Shown here piece after piece: positions 53,689 through 63,451 of a stretch of DNA of 64,000 bases. The DNA is taken from the NCBI RefSeq assembly GCF_030144325.1, contig NZ_CP126307.1, forward strand, positions 3,331,001 through 3,395,000. The letters run 5' to 3'. The notes under the pieces are model-generated. The model saw only the letters and a list, made by a program, of their open reading frames with translations, was not told the DNA's origin and did not search any database. Both the position numbers and the translations under genes were made by a program. Every line of letters starts with the position of its first letter. Position 1 is the stretch's first letter. The stretch comes from Bosea vestrisii (GTDB lineage: Bacteria > Pseudomonadota > Alphaproteobacteria > Rhizobiales > Beijerinckiaceae).

Positions 53689-54170
53689 CCGAACGGACCG
53701 TCGTCCATACCGATTTCAGTATCGAGCGCCGCTACGATGCGAGTCCGGCCCGGGTCTTCGCCGCCTTCGCCGATCCCGTGGCCAAGCGGCGCTGGTCGGC
53801 CTGTCATGACGAGGGCGGGCTCGGCGAGCACATACTCGATTTCCGTGAGGGCGGCCGCGAGACGATGCGCGGCGCTCCGGCGGAAAGTGGTGTCTTTGCG
53901 ATGAACGCGACCTTCGCGGAGATCGTGCCGGAGCAGCGCATCATCTACAGCTACGAATTGCTGCGCGACGATATTCGCCTGTCGATTTCGCTGGCGACGA
54001 TCGAGTTCCATCGCGACGGCGCCGGCACGAGGCTGCTCTTCACCGAGCAGGCTGCCTTCCTCGACGGCCATGACCGGCCGGACTGGCGCGAGCAGGGCTC
54101 GCGCATCGGCTTCGACAGGCTGGCGGACTATCTCGCGCAGGAGCAGGAGCAGGAGCAGGCGCCAGCCTGA
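53685..54170 (+). CDS. SRPBCC (AHSA1-like) domain protein
   Basis: The 161-residue protein has the AHSA1-type fold: FSIERRYDASPARVFAAFADPVAKRRWSACHDE, then FREGGRETMRG, VPEQRIIYSYEL, and RLLFTEQAAFLDGHDRPDWREQGSRIGFDRLADYL. It is translationally coupled to the ArsR regulator. It ends in a CAGGAG hexanucleotide tandem repeat (about 54141-54161) encoding alternating Gln-Glu. It is closely similar to the protein at 54955-55431, suggesting duplication within the cassette. The ligand is unknown. Confidence 0.85.
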   Translation: MTERTVVHTDFSIERRYDASPARVFAAFADPVAKRRWSACHDEGGLGEHILDFREGGRETMRGAPAESGVFAMNATFAEIVPEQRIIYSYELLRDDIRLSISLATIEFHRDGAGTRLLFTEQAAFLDGHDRPDWREQGSRIGFDRLADYLAQEQEQEQAPA

Positions 54171-54236
54171 ACCGCTCCATCTTCGACTGAAAACCCTTTC
54201 AGCCCGCTCCTTTTTCAGAAGCAGGAATGCACAGCC

Positions 54237-54911
54237 ATGTCCCTGACGCTCTATTTCCATCCGCTTTCGGGCTTCTGCCAGAAGGCGCTGGTCGCGCTTT
54301 ACGAGAACGAGACGCCGTTCACGCCGCAACTCGTCGATTTCGGCGATTCCACGGAGCGGGCGGACTTCCTGAAGCTCTGGCCGATCGGCAAGTTCCCGCT
54401 GCTGCGCGACGACAGCAATGGCAGGCTGGTGCCGGAGACCAGCCTGATCATCGAGTACCTCGCTTTGCACTACCCCGGTCCGATGACGCTGCTGCCGGAG
54501 AACCCGGTCGCGGCGCTCGAAGTCCGGCGGCTCGACCGGATTTTCGATCTCTATGTCGCCATCCCCATGCAGAAGGTGGTGCTCGACCGGCTTCGCCCGG
54601 AGGGCAGTCATGACCCGGTTGGCGTCGCCGAGGCCAAGGCGACGCTTGCGTCAGCTTATGACGTGCTGGAGGCCGAGCTCGGCGACCGGCACTGGCTGAC
54701 CGGCGACGCTTTCACCATGGCCGACTGCGCGGCCGCGCCGGCGCTGTTCTATGCCGAGCGGGCGCTGTCCTTCCACGACAGCCATCCGCGGCTCTGGGCC
54801 TATTTCGAGCGCCTGCGCACCCGTCCGTCCTATGCCCGCGCTTTGGCTGAGGCCGAGCCCTATTTCGAGTTCTTCCCGCGCAATCCCGGCGATGCCGGGC
54901 TCTCCCGCTAG
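54237..54911 (+). CDS. glutathione S-transferase family protein
   Basis: The 224-residue cytosolic protein has an N-terminal thioredoxin-like GST domain (LYFHPLSGFCQKALVALYENETPFTPQLVDF ... LWPIGKFPLLRDDSNGRLVPETSLIIEYL, with the conserved cis-Pro and ES pair for gamma-Glu binding). The C-terminal all-helical domain contains the N-capping box (HWLTGDAFTMADCAAAPALFYAERAL). It is embedded between two AHSA1-type genes behind ArsR, a known association in Hyphomicrobiales. The substrate is unknown. Confidence 0.9.
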   Translation: MSLTLYFHPLSGFCQKALVALYENETPFTPQLVDFGDSTERADFLKLWPIGKFPLLRDDSNGRLVPETSLIIEYLALHYPGPMTLLPENPVAALEVRRLDRIFDLYVAIPMQKVVLDRLRPEGSHDPVGVAEAKATLASAYDVLEAELGDRHWLTGDAFTMADCAAAPALFYAERALSFHDSHPRLWAYFERLRTRPSYARALAEAEPYFEFFPRNPGDAGLSR

Positions 54912-54954
54912 TCCGATTGTCTTCAACCCTCGCCATCGCCCAAAGGAAACAACG

Positions 54955-55431
54955 ATGACCGCCACCCCCGTCGTCCATGCCAGCTTCACCATCGAACGCA
55001 GCTATGCCGCCTCGCCCGCCCGGATCTTCGCCGCCTTCGCCGACCCTGCGCAGAAGCGTCGCTGGTTCGCCGAGGGCGAGGGCTGGGAGGTCGAGCAGTT
55101 TGACGTCGATTTCCGCGTCGGCGGCCATGAGCGCAGCCGCTTCCGCTTCCAGGGCGGTCCGCCGATCACCAATGACACCGTCTATCAGGTGATCCAGCCG
55201 AACGAGCGCATCATCCTCGCCTACGCCATGGCGATCGACGGCGCGCCGCTGTCGGGCTCGCTGCTGACGATGGAATTCATGCCCGAAGGGACCGGCACCA
55301 GGTTCGTCTTCACCGAACAGGGCGCCTATCTCGACGGCAAGGACGGCCCGATCCAGCGCGAGGAAGGCTCGCATGAGTTGCTCGAAAGCCTGGCCCGGAT
55401 GCTCGGCGAGCCGGCCAACGCGGTGGCGTAA
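54955..55431 (+). CDS. SRPBCC (AHSA1-like) domain protein
   Basis: From the ATG at 54955 (AAAGGA eight bases upstream) this is a 158-residue AHSA1-type protein: FTIERSYAASPARIFAAFADPAQKRRWFAEGEGWEVEQFDVDFRVGGHERSRF, then PNERIILAYAMAIDG and RFVFTEQGAYLDGKDGPIQREEGSHELLESLARML. It is a close paralogue of 53685-54170 and the last gene of the ArsR/AHSA1/GST/AHSA1 cassette. Confidence 0.85.
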   Translation: MTATPVVHASFTIERSYAASPARIFAAFADPAQKRRWFAEGEGWEVEQFDVDFRVGGHERSRFRFQGGPPITNDTVYQVIQPNERIILAYAMAIDGAPLSGSLLTMEFMPEGTGTRFVFTEQGAYLDGKDGPIQREEGSHELLESLARMLGEPANAVA

Positions 55432-55566
55432 AGGGGCGGAGTATCGTTCATCCGCCATTCACCGGCAGTTCATCCCCCGCCGGCTAAGCGGCATGCTGGC
55501 GCAGCCTGACCGGGAACACCCGGCGGGCCCCGCCTCCGATGTCACGATCCGGGGGATCTTTCGGCT

Positions 55567-57360
55567 GTGCTCAAGGCCGTCGACCAGCGTATCCAGGCCG
55601 CCGGCCCGCCATCCGATTGGCAGGTCGCCAAGAGCTTTGCGCGCCTGACCGGCGGCTTCTGGAGCGGCGGCACCGCCGGCCGAGCCTGGTTCTGGTCGCT
55701 GTGCCTGGCGAGCGCGATCATCCTCTCCGTCTTCGCCAACGTCACCGTCAATCGCTGGAACGGCTGGTTCTTCGACGCGCTCGAGAAGAAGGACGGCGAA
55801 AGCGCGCTGATCGCCATGGCGGTCTTCCCCGTATTGGTGCTGATCGCGGCGGGGCTGGGCGTCGTCATTCTGCTCTCGCGCGAGACCGTCCAGGTCCACT
55901 GGCGCGCCTATGTCACGGCCAAGCTCGCCGATGGTTGGATCGGCGAGCGCCGCTTCTACCGGCTCGGCCTCTCCGGCTACGAGCCGGCCAATCCGGAATA
56001 CCGCATCGCCGACGATGTGCGCTGGGCGACCGAGCCGGTGGTCGACTTCGCCATCGGCCTGCTCTCGGCGGTGATCACCGCGATCACCTTCATCGGCATC
56101 CTCTGGTCGATCGGCGGCTCGCTCAGCGTCGAGGCTCATGGCGTTCCCTTCGAAATCCCGGCCTATATGGTCCTGGCCGCGATCATCTATGCCGTCCTGG
56201 TCTCCGGGCTGATCACCTTGGTTGGCCGGCCGCTGCCGCGCCTCATCGCCGCTCGCAACGAGGGCGAGGCACGCCTGCGCTTCGCGCTGATGCGCATCCG
56301 CGATCATGGCGAGACCATTGCGCTCTCTCGCGCCGAGGTCGGCGAGCGCCGCGCCGTCGCTGCGACCTATGACACGCTGGTCGCGCGCTGGCTCGCCATG
56401 ATCCGCCAGCGCGGCCGGCTGACCTGGATCACCAATGGCAGCGGGGCTCTCGTCCCGGTCGTGCCGCTCTTGTTGGCAGCGCCGAAATACCTATCCGGCG
56501 AGATGTCGCTCGGCGACGTCGTCCAGGTCGCCGCCGCTTTCGTTGCCGTGCAGAACGCCTTCAACTGGGTGCTCGACAACTTCATGCGGATTGCCGAGTG
56601 GCTGGCCTCGGCGCGGCGCGTCAACGAGCTCGCCATTGCGCTGGGCGCGATCGAGGCCGGCTCGGCGGAAAGCGACATCATCGTCCTGCCGAGCAAGGAC
56701 GGTGGCTTGCAGCTCGACGAGCTGACCTTGACCGACCGCGACGGCCGTACGCTCCTCGCCGATTTCGGCCTGGCGCTGCCGGCCGGAGCAACGATCCATG
56801 TCGCCGGCGAGATGGGGCACGGCAAGGCCGCCTTGATCCAGGCCGTCGCGGGCCTCTGGCCCTGGGGCCGCGGCTCGGTTGCGCTGCCGGACGAGGCGCG
56901 TATCGCGGTGCTGCCGCAGCATCTGCATCTCTCGGAAGGCAGCTTGCGCGCAGCGCTCGACCCGATCGGCGGCCATAGCGACGAAGAGGCGGCGGCTGCG
57001 CTGCGGCATTACGGGCTTTCGGGCCTCGTGCCCCAGATCGATCTGTCGCGTGACTGGGACAAGGCGCTCACCACCGGCGACCGCCAGCGCCTCGCTCTGG
57101 CGCGGACCGAACTGGCGGCGCCCGACATCCTCGTGCTCGACGAAGCGACGAGCGGGCTGGAGACCGATGCTGCGCTGGAATTGCTGGCGCGACTGAGGTC
57201 GGCGCGGCCGAATGCGGTGATGTTGCTGATCGGCCAGAGCCCCGGGTTTGCCGAGGCCGCCGACCGCCACCTCACTATGCGCCGCGCCGGCGGCGTCGCC
57301 CGTATCGCCTCTGTCGATGCCGCGCGTTCGACAACGCTCGCCGAAGCCGGGGGCGGCTGA
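55567..57360 (+). CDS. SbmA/BacA/YddA-like ABC protein with degenerate ATPase domain
   Basis: The 597-residue protein has an N-terminal transmembrane domain of the ABC_membrane_2 type (about residues 40-330; WFWSLCLASAIILSVFANVTVNRWNGWFFDALEKKD and the helices that follow) and a C-terminal nucleotide-binding domain. Family members (YddA, BacA-related) move peptides, fatty acids or vitamins. The P-loop reads GEMGHGKAALIQAV, with Ala where Ser/Thr should bind Mg-ATP. The signature is LTTGDRQRLALAR and the H-loop His is replaced (LLIGQSPG). Walker B (ILVLDEATSGLE) and the Q-loop (LPQH) remain. ATP hydrolysis is therefore doubtful. Confidence 0.8.
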   Translation: MLKAVDQRIQAAGPPSDWQVAKSFARLTGGFWSGGTAGRAWFWSLCLASAIILSVFANVTVNRWNGWFFDALEKKDGESALIAMAVFPVLVLIAAGLGVVILLSRETVQVHWRAYVTAKLADGWIGERRFYRLGLSGYEPANPEYRIADDVRWATEPVVDFAIGLLSAVITAITFIGILWSIGGSLSVEAHGVPFEIPAYMVLAAIIYAVLVSGLITLVGRPLPRLIAARNEGEARLRFALMRIRDHGETIALSRAEVGERRAVAATYDTLVARWLAMIRQRGRLTWITNGSGALVPVVPLLLAAPKYLSGEMSLGDVVQVAAAFVAVQNAFNWVLDNFMRIAEWLASARRVNELAIALGAIEAGSAESDIIVLPSKDGGLQLDELTLTDRDGRTLLADFGLALPAGATIHVAGEMGHGKAALIQAVAGLWPWGRGSVALPDEARIAVLPQHLHLSEGSLRAALDPIGGHSDEEAAAALRHYGLSGLVPQIDLSRDWDKALTTGDRQRLALARTELAAPDILVLDEATSGLETDAALELLARLRSARPNAVMLLIGQSPGFAEAADRHLTMRRAGGVARIASVDAARSTTLAEAGGG

Positions 57361-57431
57361 GGTCGAGGCGCAATCCGGAATCCATTCATTCAGTGCCGGG
57401 TAGACCGGCCCTTCAAAAACGGAGCTTTCGC

Positions 57432-57995
57432 ATGCTGAACATCTGGGACGTCTATTGGGGCCTGCGCGTCGAGCAGTGTCCCTGCGACGTGCATTTCGTC
57501 GAATGGCTGGAAGAGCAGGGCCTGACCGGAAAGCGCGTCTACCATTTCGGCACCGGCGGCCACCATTATGTCGGCATTCGCTGCGCCGAGCCGGAGTTCG
57601 ACAACACGGTGCTCGGCATCACCGCCTCGCCGAAGGAGTACGACGCCTTCGTCAAGCTCGCGATCGACAATCCGACAATCACCAAGACCTACAGCGCTTA
57701 TTTCGGCGACATCTACACCAGCAACGCCAAGCTGCTGCCGCGCTTTGACGTCGTCACGCTCTTCCATTCCTGTGAGTTCCGCACCGAGAAGAACGACGCC
57801 TATGGCGCGCTCACTGACCTCGAAGTGATGCAGCTCTTTACCGACCAGACCGATGCCGGCGGCTACATCCTGTTCTACACCGGTTCCTTCGCCTACGAGA
57901 CGGCCAAGCCGATCATCGCGGACTGGGCGAAGTCCCGGCCGGTCGAGGAGATCGGCGAGTTCAAGACGCTCCGCATCTTCCGCAAGACCGCCTGA
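57432..57995 (+). CDS. conserved protein of unknown function
   Basis: I do not recognise this 187-residue protein. From the ATG at 57432 (GGAG eight bases upstream) it begins MLNIWDVYWGLRVEQCPCDVHFVEWLEEQ. It has a glycine/histidine-rich turn KRVYHFGTGGHHYVGIRCA that could be a Rossmann-like nucleotide or SAM loop, then a DVVTLFHSCEFR strand-loop and a C-terminal GGYILFYTGSFAYE. The order of strands recalls class I methyltransferases, but the motifs are too weak to claim it. There is no signal peptide or membrane segment. Confidence 0.75.
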   Translation: MLNIWDVYWGLRVEQCPCDVHFVEWLEEQGLTGKRVYHFGTGGHHYVGIRCAEPEFDNTVLGITASPKEYDAFVKLAIDNPTITKTYSAYFGDIYTSNAKLLPRFDVVTLFHSCEFRTEKNDAYGALTDLEVMQLFTDQTDAGGYILFYTGSFAYETAKPIIADWAKSRPVEEIGEFKTLRIFRKTA

Positions 57996-58080
57996 GGCGC
58001 AAAGCCGCCCGAGATGATTGCACCGGCGGGTGAATGGCGTTAGCTCTCACCGTCGAACCACACGAGACAAGGAGGGCTGC
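57996..58080 (+). other. 5' region upstream of the leader ORF
   Basis: This is short intergenic DNA between the unknown protein and the leader ORF. No clear promoter hexamers were identified, but the transcript carrying the leader and the ABC-F gene probably starts here. Confidence 0.25.
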
Positions 58081-58152
58081 GTGATCACGTTCTTTCGTCA
58101 CCATCGTCAGCGCGGCCCCGTTCAGGCCCTGCAAGCCGTCTTGCAGGGCTGA
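58081..58152 (+). CDS. putative 23-residue leader peptide upstream of the ABC-F gene
   Basis: A GTG start preceded by AAGGAGGG at five to six bases opens a 23-codon frame that begins MITFFRHHRQRG and ends VLQG at a TGA (58150-58152). This ribosome-binding site is far stronger than that of the downstream gene. The last codons overlap a 10-bp perfect hairpin. The peptide is basic with an aromatic pair near the N terminus, as in some drug- or arrest-sensing leaders. A regulatory role for the 58342 gene is inference. Confidence 0.5.
   Translation: MITFFRHHRQRGPVQALQAVLQG
58126..58149 (+). promoter_or_regulatory. strong RNA hairpin at the end of the leader ORF
   Basis: gccctgcaag (58126-58135), loop ccgt and cttgcagggc (58140-58149) form a perfect 10-bp stem with a tetraloop that runs up to the leader stop codon. 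No T run follows, so it is not a terminator by itself. It could compete with another structure in the roughly 190-nt leader ahead of the ABC-F start. Confidence 0.6.
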
Positions 58153-58341
58153 CCGCACAAGCGATCCCCACGGTTCTCTTCCAGGTCTGCCCTTCGTGAG
58201 GGCGCAGCATCTCCGAGTTTGAAGCTCGGCCGGCTGCGCTTCGTTTCCTCATCGAGCACGGCGTTCCGCATTCGCGATGGTCGGGGCGATAGGTCTCCGG
58301 TCGAATGGCGGCGCGCGGCTCGGGCAGTCCAGAGACCGACT

Positions 58342-59865
<1,524 letters not shown>

Positions 59866-60049
59866 CAACTTACGCTTCCGCTCGCCCGGCGTCGGCGTGT
59901 CCTGCACCAGCTTCATGGCGCGCATTCGCCGCGGTGCACCGGCTTGTGCATCGCGGCGGAGGCGCTATCTCTCGGGTCCGGCCGTCAGGGCCAGCCGCCA
60001 TAAACCCGCCTTGCCCGCTGCGTGCGAGCACAACCCGACAAGAGTGCTG

Positions 60050-61024
60050 ATGTCGTTTGGCCCGCACGAGCCAGGGATGCCGCTGCGCAAGCGCAGCCGC
60101 TGGTGGTGGCTCGGCCCGCTCGCCAGCTCGGTGATCTTCATCGCCTCGCTGGTGGTGCTCTACTACATCGTTCGCGAGATCGAGCCGGCCGAGATCGCCA
60201 GCACCTTCTCGCGAACGAGCTGGCGCCAGATCGGGTTGGCGCTCGGCTTTACCGCCCTGAGCTACCTGCTGCTCACCGGCTACGACGCGCTGGCGCTGAA
60301 GCGGCTCGGTCTCTCCATCCCCTATCGGACCACGGCGCTTGCGTCCTTCACCAGCTATTCCGTCGCCTTCACCCTCGGCTTTCCGATCGTGACCGGCGGC
60401 ACGGTGCGCTACTGGGTCTATTCGGCCAAGGGCGTGCGCGCCTCCGAGGTCGCGAGCCTTACCGTGATCGCCGGCCTGACCTTCTGGCTCGGCCTCGGCA
60501 TGATCCTTTGCGCCAGCCTGTTCTACGCCACCGAACCGGTGGCGCAGCTGGCGCGCACTTCGCCGCTGGTGATCCAGGCGGTCGGTGTCGCCGTCGCGCT
60601 CGGGACGATCGGCTATCTCGCCTGGGTCGCGACCGGCGAGCGCACCTTGCGGGTCCGCGGCTGGAACCTGCCATTGCCCGGGCTTGGCGTGACACTGGCG
60701 CAGATGCTGCTCGGCGCCGCCGAGGTCTGCGCCGCGGCTGCCGTGCTCTTCGTCCTGCTCCCGGGCGGGCACAACCTCGAATACCCGGCTTTCCTGGCGG
60801 CCTACATCTTCGCCTGCCTGATCGGCATCGCCAGCCATGCTCCCGGCGGCGCGGGCGTGTTCGAGGCGACCATGCTGCTGGCGCTCAACCGGCTGCCTTA
60901 TGAGCAGGTGGTCGGCGCGCTCGTGCTCTTCCGGATCATCTACTACATCCTGCCTTTCATCCTGGCGCTGGCGCTGCTGGCGCTGAACGAGATGATCCGG
61001 CGGATCAGGCGGCACGAGCTCTAG
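60050..61024 (+). CDS. YbhN-type (LPG synthase TM / UPF0104) membrane protein
   Basis: The 324-residue integral membrane protein has about eight hydrophobic segments of the lysylphosphatidylglycerol synthase transmembrane region type: LASSVIFIASLVVLYYIVREI, ASFTSYSVAFTLGFPIVTGGTVRYWVYSAKGV (a conserved block), ACLIGIASHAPGGAGVFEATMLL (a conserved PGG motif) and LVLFRIIYYILPFILALALL. It lacks the cytosolic aminoacyl-transferase domain, so it is not itself an LPG synthase. A lipid-flipping or related role is known or suspected for some relatives. Confidence 0.85.
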   Translation: MSFGPHEPGMPLRKRSRWWWLGPLASSVIFIASLVVLYYIVREIEPAEIASTFSRTSWRQIGLALGFTALSYLLLTGYDALALKRLGLSIPYRTTALASFTSYSVAFTLGFPIVTGGTVRYWVYSAKGVRASEVASLTVIAGLTFWLGLGMILCASLFYATEPVAQLARTSPLVIQAVGVAVALGTIGYLAWVATGERTLRVRGWNLPLPGLGVTLAQMLLGAAEVCAAAAVLFVLLPGGHNLEYPAFLAAYIFACLIGIASHAPGGAGVFEATMLLALNRLPYEQVVGALVLFRIIYYILPFILALALLALNEMIRRIRRHEL

Positions 61025-61154
61025 CCGCCTCCCGCCTGGCGGCGCGCGCGCTCGCCTATCTGTCGCCGCATCTCGTCAGTGACCGATTTCAGCGGGGCGG
61101 AAAGCAGGCTATGAGACCTCGCTTCGCAATGATTGCGTGGAAGGCAGGAGCCGC

Positions 61155-62207
61155 ATGAACGCTTTGGTCGATCCCCGGGCGCCGGTCACTGCCGCACTGA
61201 TCGAAGCGATCGGCGTTCCCGCCGTACTGCTCGACCCGCAGGGCGTGATCCAGGCGCTCAGCCCGACAGCGCCGGCACTGGTCACGGCGCTCGCCACCGG
61301 CAAGCCGCTCGCTTTGGTGATGCGTGATCCTGATCTGATCGACGCGATCGAGCTGGTCTCGCGCCATGGCGGCCGCCGCGCCGTCGAGTTGATCGAGCGC
61401 GTCCCGGTCGAGCGCACCTTCCGCATCCATATCGCTGCGCTCGCCGGCGGCGGCCCGCGCCGGGCCGTGCTGCTGACCTTCGAGGATCTGAGCGAGCAGC
61501 GCATGACCGAGCGCATGCGCGTCGATTTCGTCGCCAATGCCAGCCACGAACTGCGCACGCCGCTCGCTTCCGTGCTCGGTTTCGTCGAGACCTTGCAGGG
61601 GCCGGCGCGCAACGATGCTGCCGCGCGCGATCGTTTCCTGGCGATCATGCGTGAACAGGGCCTGCGCATGGCACGCCTCGTCGACGACCTGCTCTCGCTC
61701 TCGCGCATCGAACTGCGCGCCCATCTCGCGCCGGAGACGCCGGTCGATCTCGCCGGCATCGCCCGCGAGATTCTGGATTCGCTCGTGCTGATGGCGCGCG
61801 AGCGCGACGTGACGCTGAAGCTTGATGTGCCGCCAAACCCCGTCACCGTCGCGGGCGACCGCGACGAATTGCTGCGGCTGATCGAGAACCTGGTCGAGAA
61901 CGCGATCAAATACGGCCAGCGTGGCGGCCAGGTCGACATCACCGTCGCCGTGGCCGGCGAGGAGGCCAGTCTCGCCGTGCGCGACGACGGCGCCGGCATC
62001 GCGCCGGAACATCTGCCGCGCCTGACCGAGCGCTTCTATCGCGTCGATACCGCCGCCAGCCGCGAGGCCGGCGGCACCGGGCTCGGGCTCGCGATCGTCA
62101 AGCACATCGTCCTGCGCCATCGTGGCCGCCTCACCATCGAGAGCGTGGTCGGCCAGGGCGCAACATTCCGGGCAATCCTGCCGCGCCTGCCCGCGGCGGT
62201 CCGTTAA
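61155..62207 (+). CDS. phoR: phosphate-regulon sensor histidine kinase PhoR (no transmembrane segment seen)
   Basis: The 350-residue kinase (ATG 61155, AGGAG four bases upstream) has an N-terminal PAS-like region (GVPAVLLDPQGVIQALSPTAP), a DHp domain with phospho-His in RVDFVANASHELRTPLASVLGF, and a catalytic domain with N box LIENLVENAIKYG, G1 VRDDGAGIAPEHL and G2 GGTGLGLAIVKHIVLRH. No transmembrane segment is visible at the N terminus, unlike classical PhoR. Position directly before pstS-pstC supports PhoR. It ends about 110 bp before pstS. Confidence 0.88.
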   Translation: MNALVDPRAPVTAALIEAIGVPAVLLDPQGVIQALSPTAPALVTALATGKPLALVMRDPDLIDAIELVSRHGGRRAVELIERVPVERTFRIHIAALAGGGPRRAVLLTFEDLSEQRMTERMRVDFVANASHELRTPLASVLGFVETLQGPARNDAAARDRFLAIMREQGLRMARLVDDLLSLSRIELRAHLAPETPVDLAGIAREILDSLVLMARERDVTLKLDVPPNPVTVAGDRDELLRLIENLVENAIKYGQRGGQVDITVAVAGEEASLAVRDDGAGIAPEHLPRLTERFYRVDTAASREAGGTGLGLAIVKHIVLRHRGRLTIESVVGQGATFRAILPRLPAAVR

Positions 62208-62244
62208 CGATTTGTGACGACGCCGGGTCCGCTTTCATGACTGT

Positions 62245-62262
62245 CTGTCATCCAGCTGTCAT
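62245..62262 (+). promoter_or_regulatory. pho box upstream of pstS
   Basis: Two exact CTGTCAT repeats (62245-62251 and 62256-62262) are separated by four bases, the 11-bp period expected for PhoB tandem binding sites. The site is 54 bp upstream of the pstS start codon. This indicates induction of pst genes by PhoB under phosphate limitation. Confidence 0.85.
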
Positions 62263-62315
62263 ATGGCCGGTGTTCTAGCAGGGCCGCTGCACTTGCGACC
62301 CAGAGAGGACATCTC

Positions 62316-63341
62316 ATGCGCAAACTTCTCATTCTCGCGGCCGCTGCCGTCGGCCTGTCGGGCGTTGCCCAGGCTGCCGACATCACCGGCGCCGGCGCGA
62401 CGTTCCCGTTCCCGATCTACTCCAAATGGGCCGAGGCCTATAAGAAAGAGACCAATATCGGGCTCAACTACCAGTCGATCGGCTCGGGTGGCGGCATCCG
62501 CCAGATCAAGGCGAAGACCGTCGCCTTCGGCGCCACCGACGCTCCGCTCAAGGGCGAGGAACTCACCAAGGACGGCCTGATCCAGTTCCCGACCGTGATG
62601 GGCGGCGTCGTTCCGGCGATCAACATCGCCGGCGTCGAGCCCGGCAAGCTGAAGCTCTCGGGCGACCTGATCGCCGAGATCTATCTCGGCAACATCAAGA
62701 AGTGGAACGACCCGAAGATCGTTGCGCTGAACGGCGACCTGAAGCTGCCCGACGCCAACATCAACCCGGTCTACCGTTCGGACGGCTCGGGCACGACCTT
62801 CGTGTTCACCGACTACCTCTCCAAGGTCTCGCCCGATTGGAAGTCGAAGATCGGCACCAACACCGCGGTGCAATGGCCCGTCGGCATCGGCGGCAAGGGC
62901 AATGAGGGCGTCTCCGCCTCGGTCAAGCAGGTCGCCAACTCGATCGGCTATGTCGAATACGCCTACGCCAAGCAGAACAAGCTGGCCCACGCCCTCGTCA
63001 AGAACGCCGATGGCAACTTCCCGGCTCCGGACGACAAGGCCTTCCAGGCTGCTGCCGCCAATGCCAACTGGAACGAGGCTCCCGGCTTCGGCATCTCGCT
63101 GAACAACCAGAAGGGTGCCCAGGCCTGGCCGATCACCTCCGCCACCTTCCTGCTGGTGCACGCCAAGCCCGAGAAACCGGAAGAGGTGCAGGCTGCGTTG
63201 AAGTTCGTCGACTGGGCCTACAAGAGCGGCGACCAGCTCGCCCTCGACCTCGACTACGTGCCGCTGCCGGCCAACGTCAAGGATCAGGTCCGCAACGCCT
63301 GGAAGGGCGTGACCGACCCGGCGGGCAAGCCGATCTTCTGA
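62316..63341 (+). CDS. pstS: phosphate ABC transporter periplasmic substrate-binding protein
   Basis: PstS binds inorganic phosphate with high affinity in the periplasm and delivers it to PstCAB. The 341-residue protein has a signal peptide (MRKLLILAAAAVGLSGVAQAA), the mature start DITGAGATFPFPIYSKWAEAY, the phosphate-binding segments YQSIGSGGGIRQIKAKTVAFGATDAPL and NPVYRSDGSGTTFVFTDYLSKVSP, and a PVGIGGKGNEGVSASVKQ block. A pho box lies upstream and a strong hairpin follows before pstC. Confidence 0.97.
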   Translation: MRKLLILAAAAVGLSGVAQAADITGAGATFPFPIYSKWAEAYKKETNIGLNYQSIGSGGGIRQIKAKTVAFGATDAPLKGEELTKDGLIQFPTVMGGVVPAINIAGVEPGKLKLSGDLIAEIYLGNIKKWNDPKIVALNGDLKLPDANINPVYRSDGSGTTFVFTDYLSKVSPDWKSKIGTNTAVQWPVGIGGKGNEGVSASVKQVANSIGYVEYAYAKQNKLAHALVKNADGNFPAPDDKAFQAAAANANWNEAPGFGISLNNQKGAQAWPITSATFLLVHAKPEKPEEVQAALKFVDWAYKSGDQLALDLDYVPLPANVKDQVRNAWKGVTDPAGKPIF

Positions 63342-63363
63342 TCGCTCCCGCATACGAAAACAG

Positions 63364-63389
63364 AGCGGGGGCCGACTGCGGCCCCCGCT
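63364..63389 (+). terminator. hairpin attenuator between pstS and pstC
   Basis: A perfect 10-bp GC-rich stem (63364-63373 with 63380-63389) surrounds a 6-nt loop just after pstS. There is no long T run. Such structures commonly reduce read-through so that PstS is made in excess over the membrane subunits. Confidence 0.7.
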
Positions 63390-63451
63390 TCATGACCACC
63401 AGAGCCTCGTTTCGCCCCGATAGTCGCCTTTCGAGACCGGAGTAACCACGG

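Noticed and set aside
54141..54161. CAGGAG hexanucleotide tandem repeat as a possible phase-variation tract
   Set aside because: The unit is six bases, so copy-number change would not shift the frame; it only alters a Gln-Glu tail.
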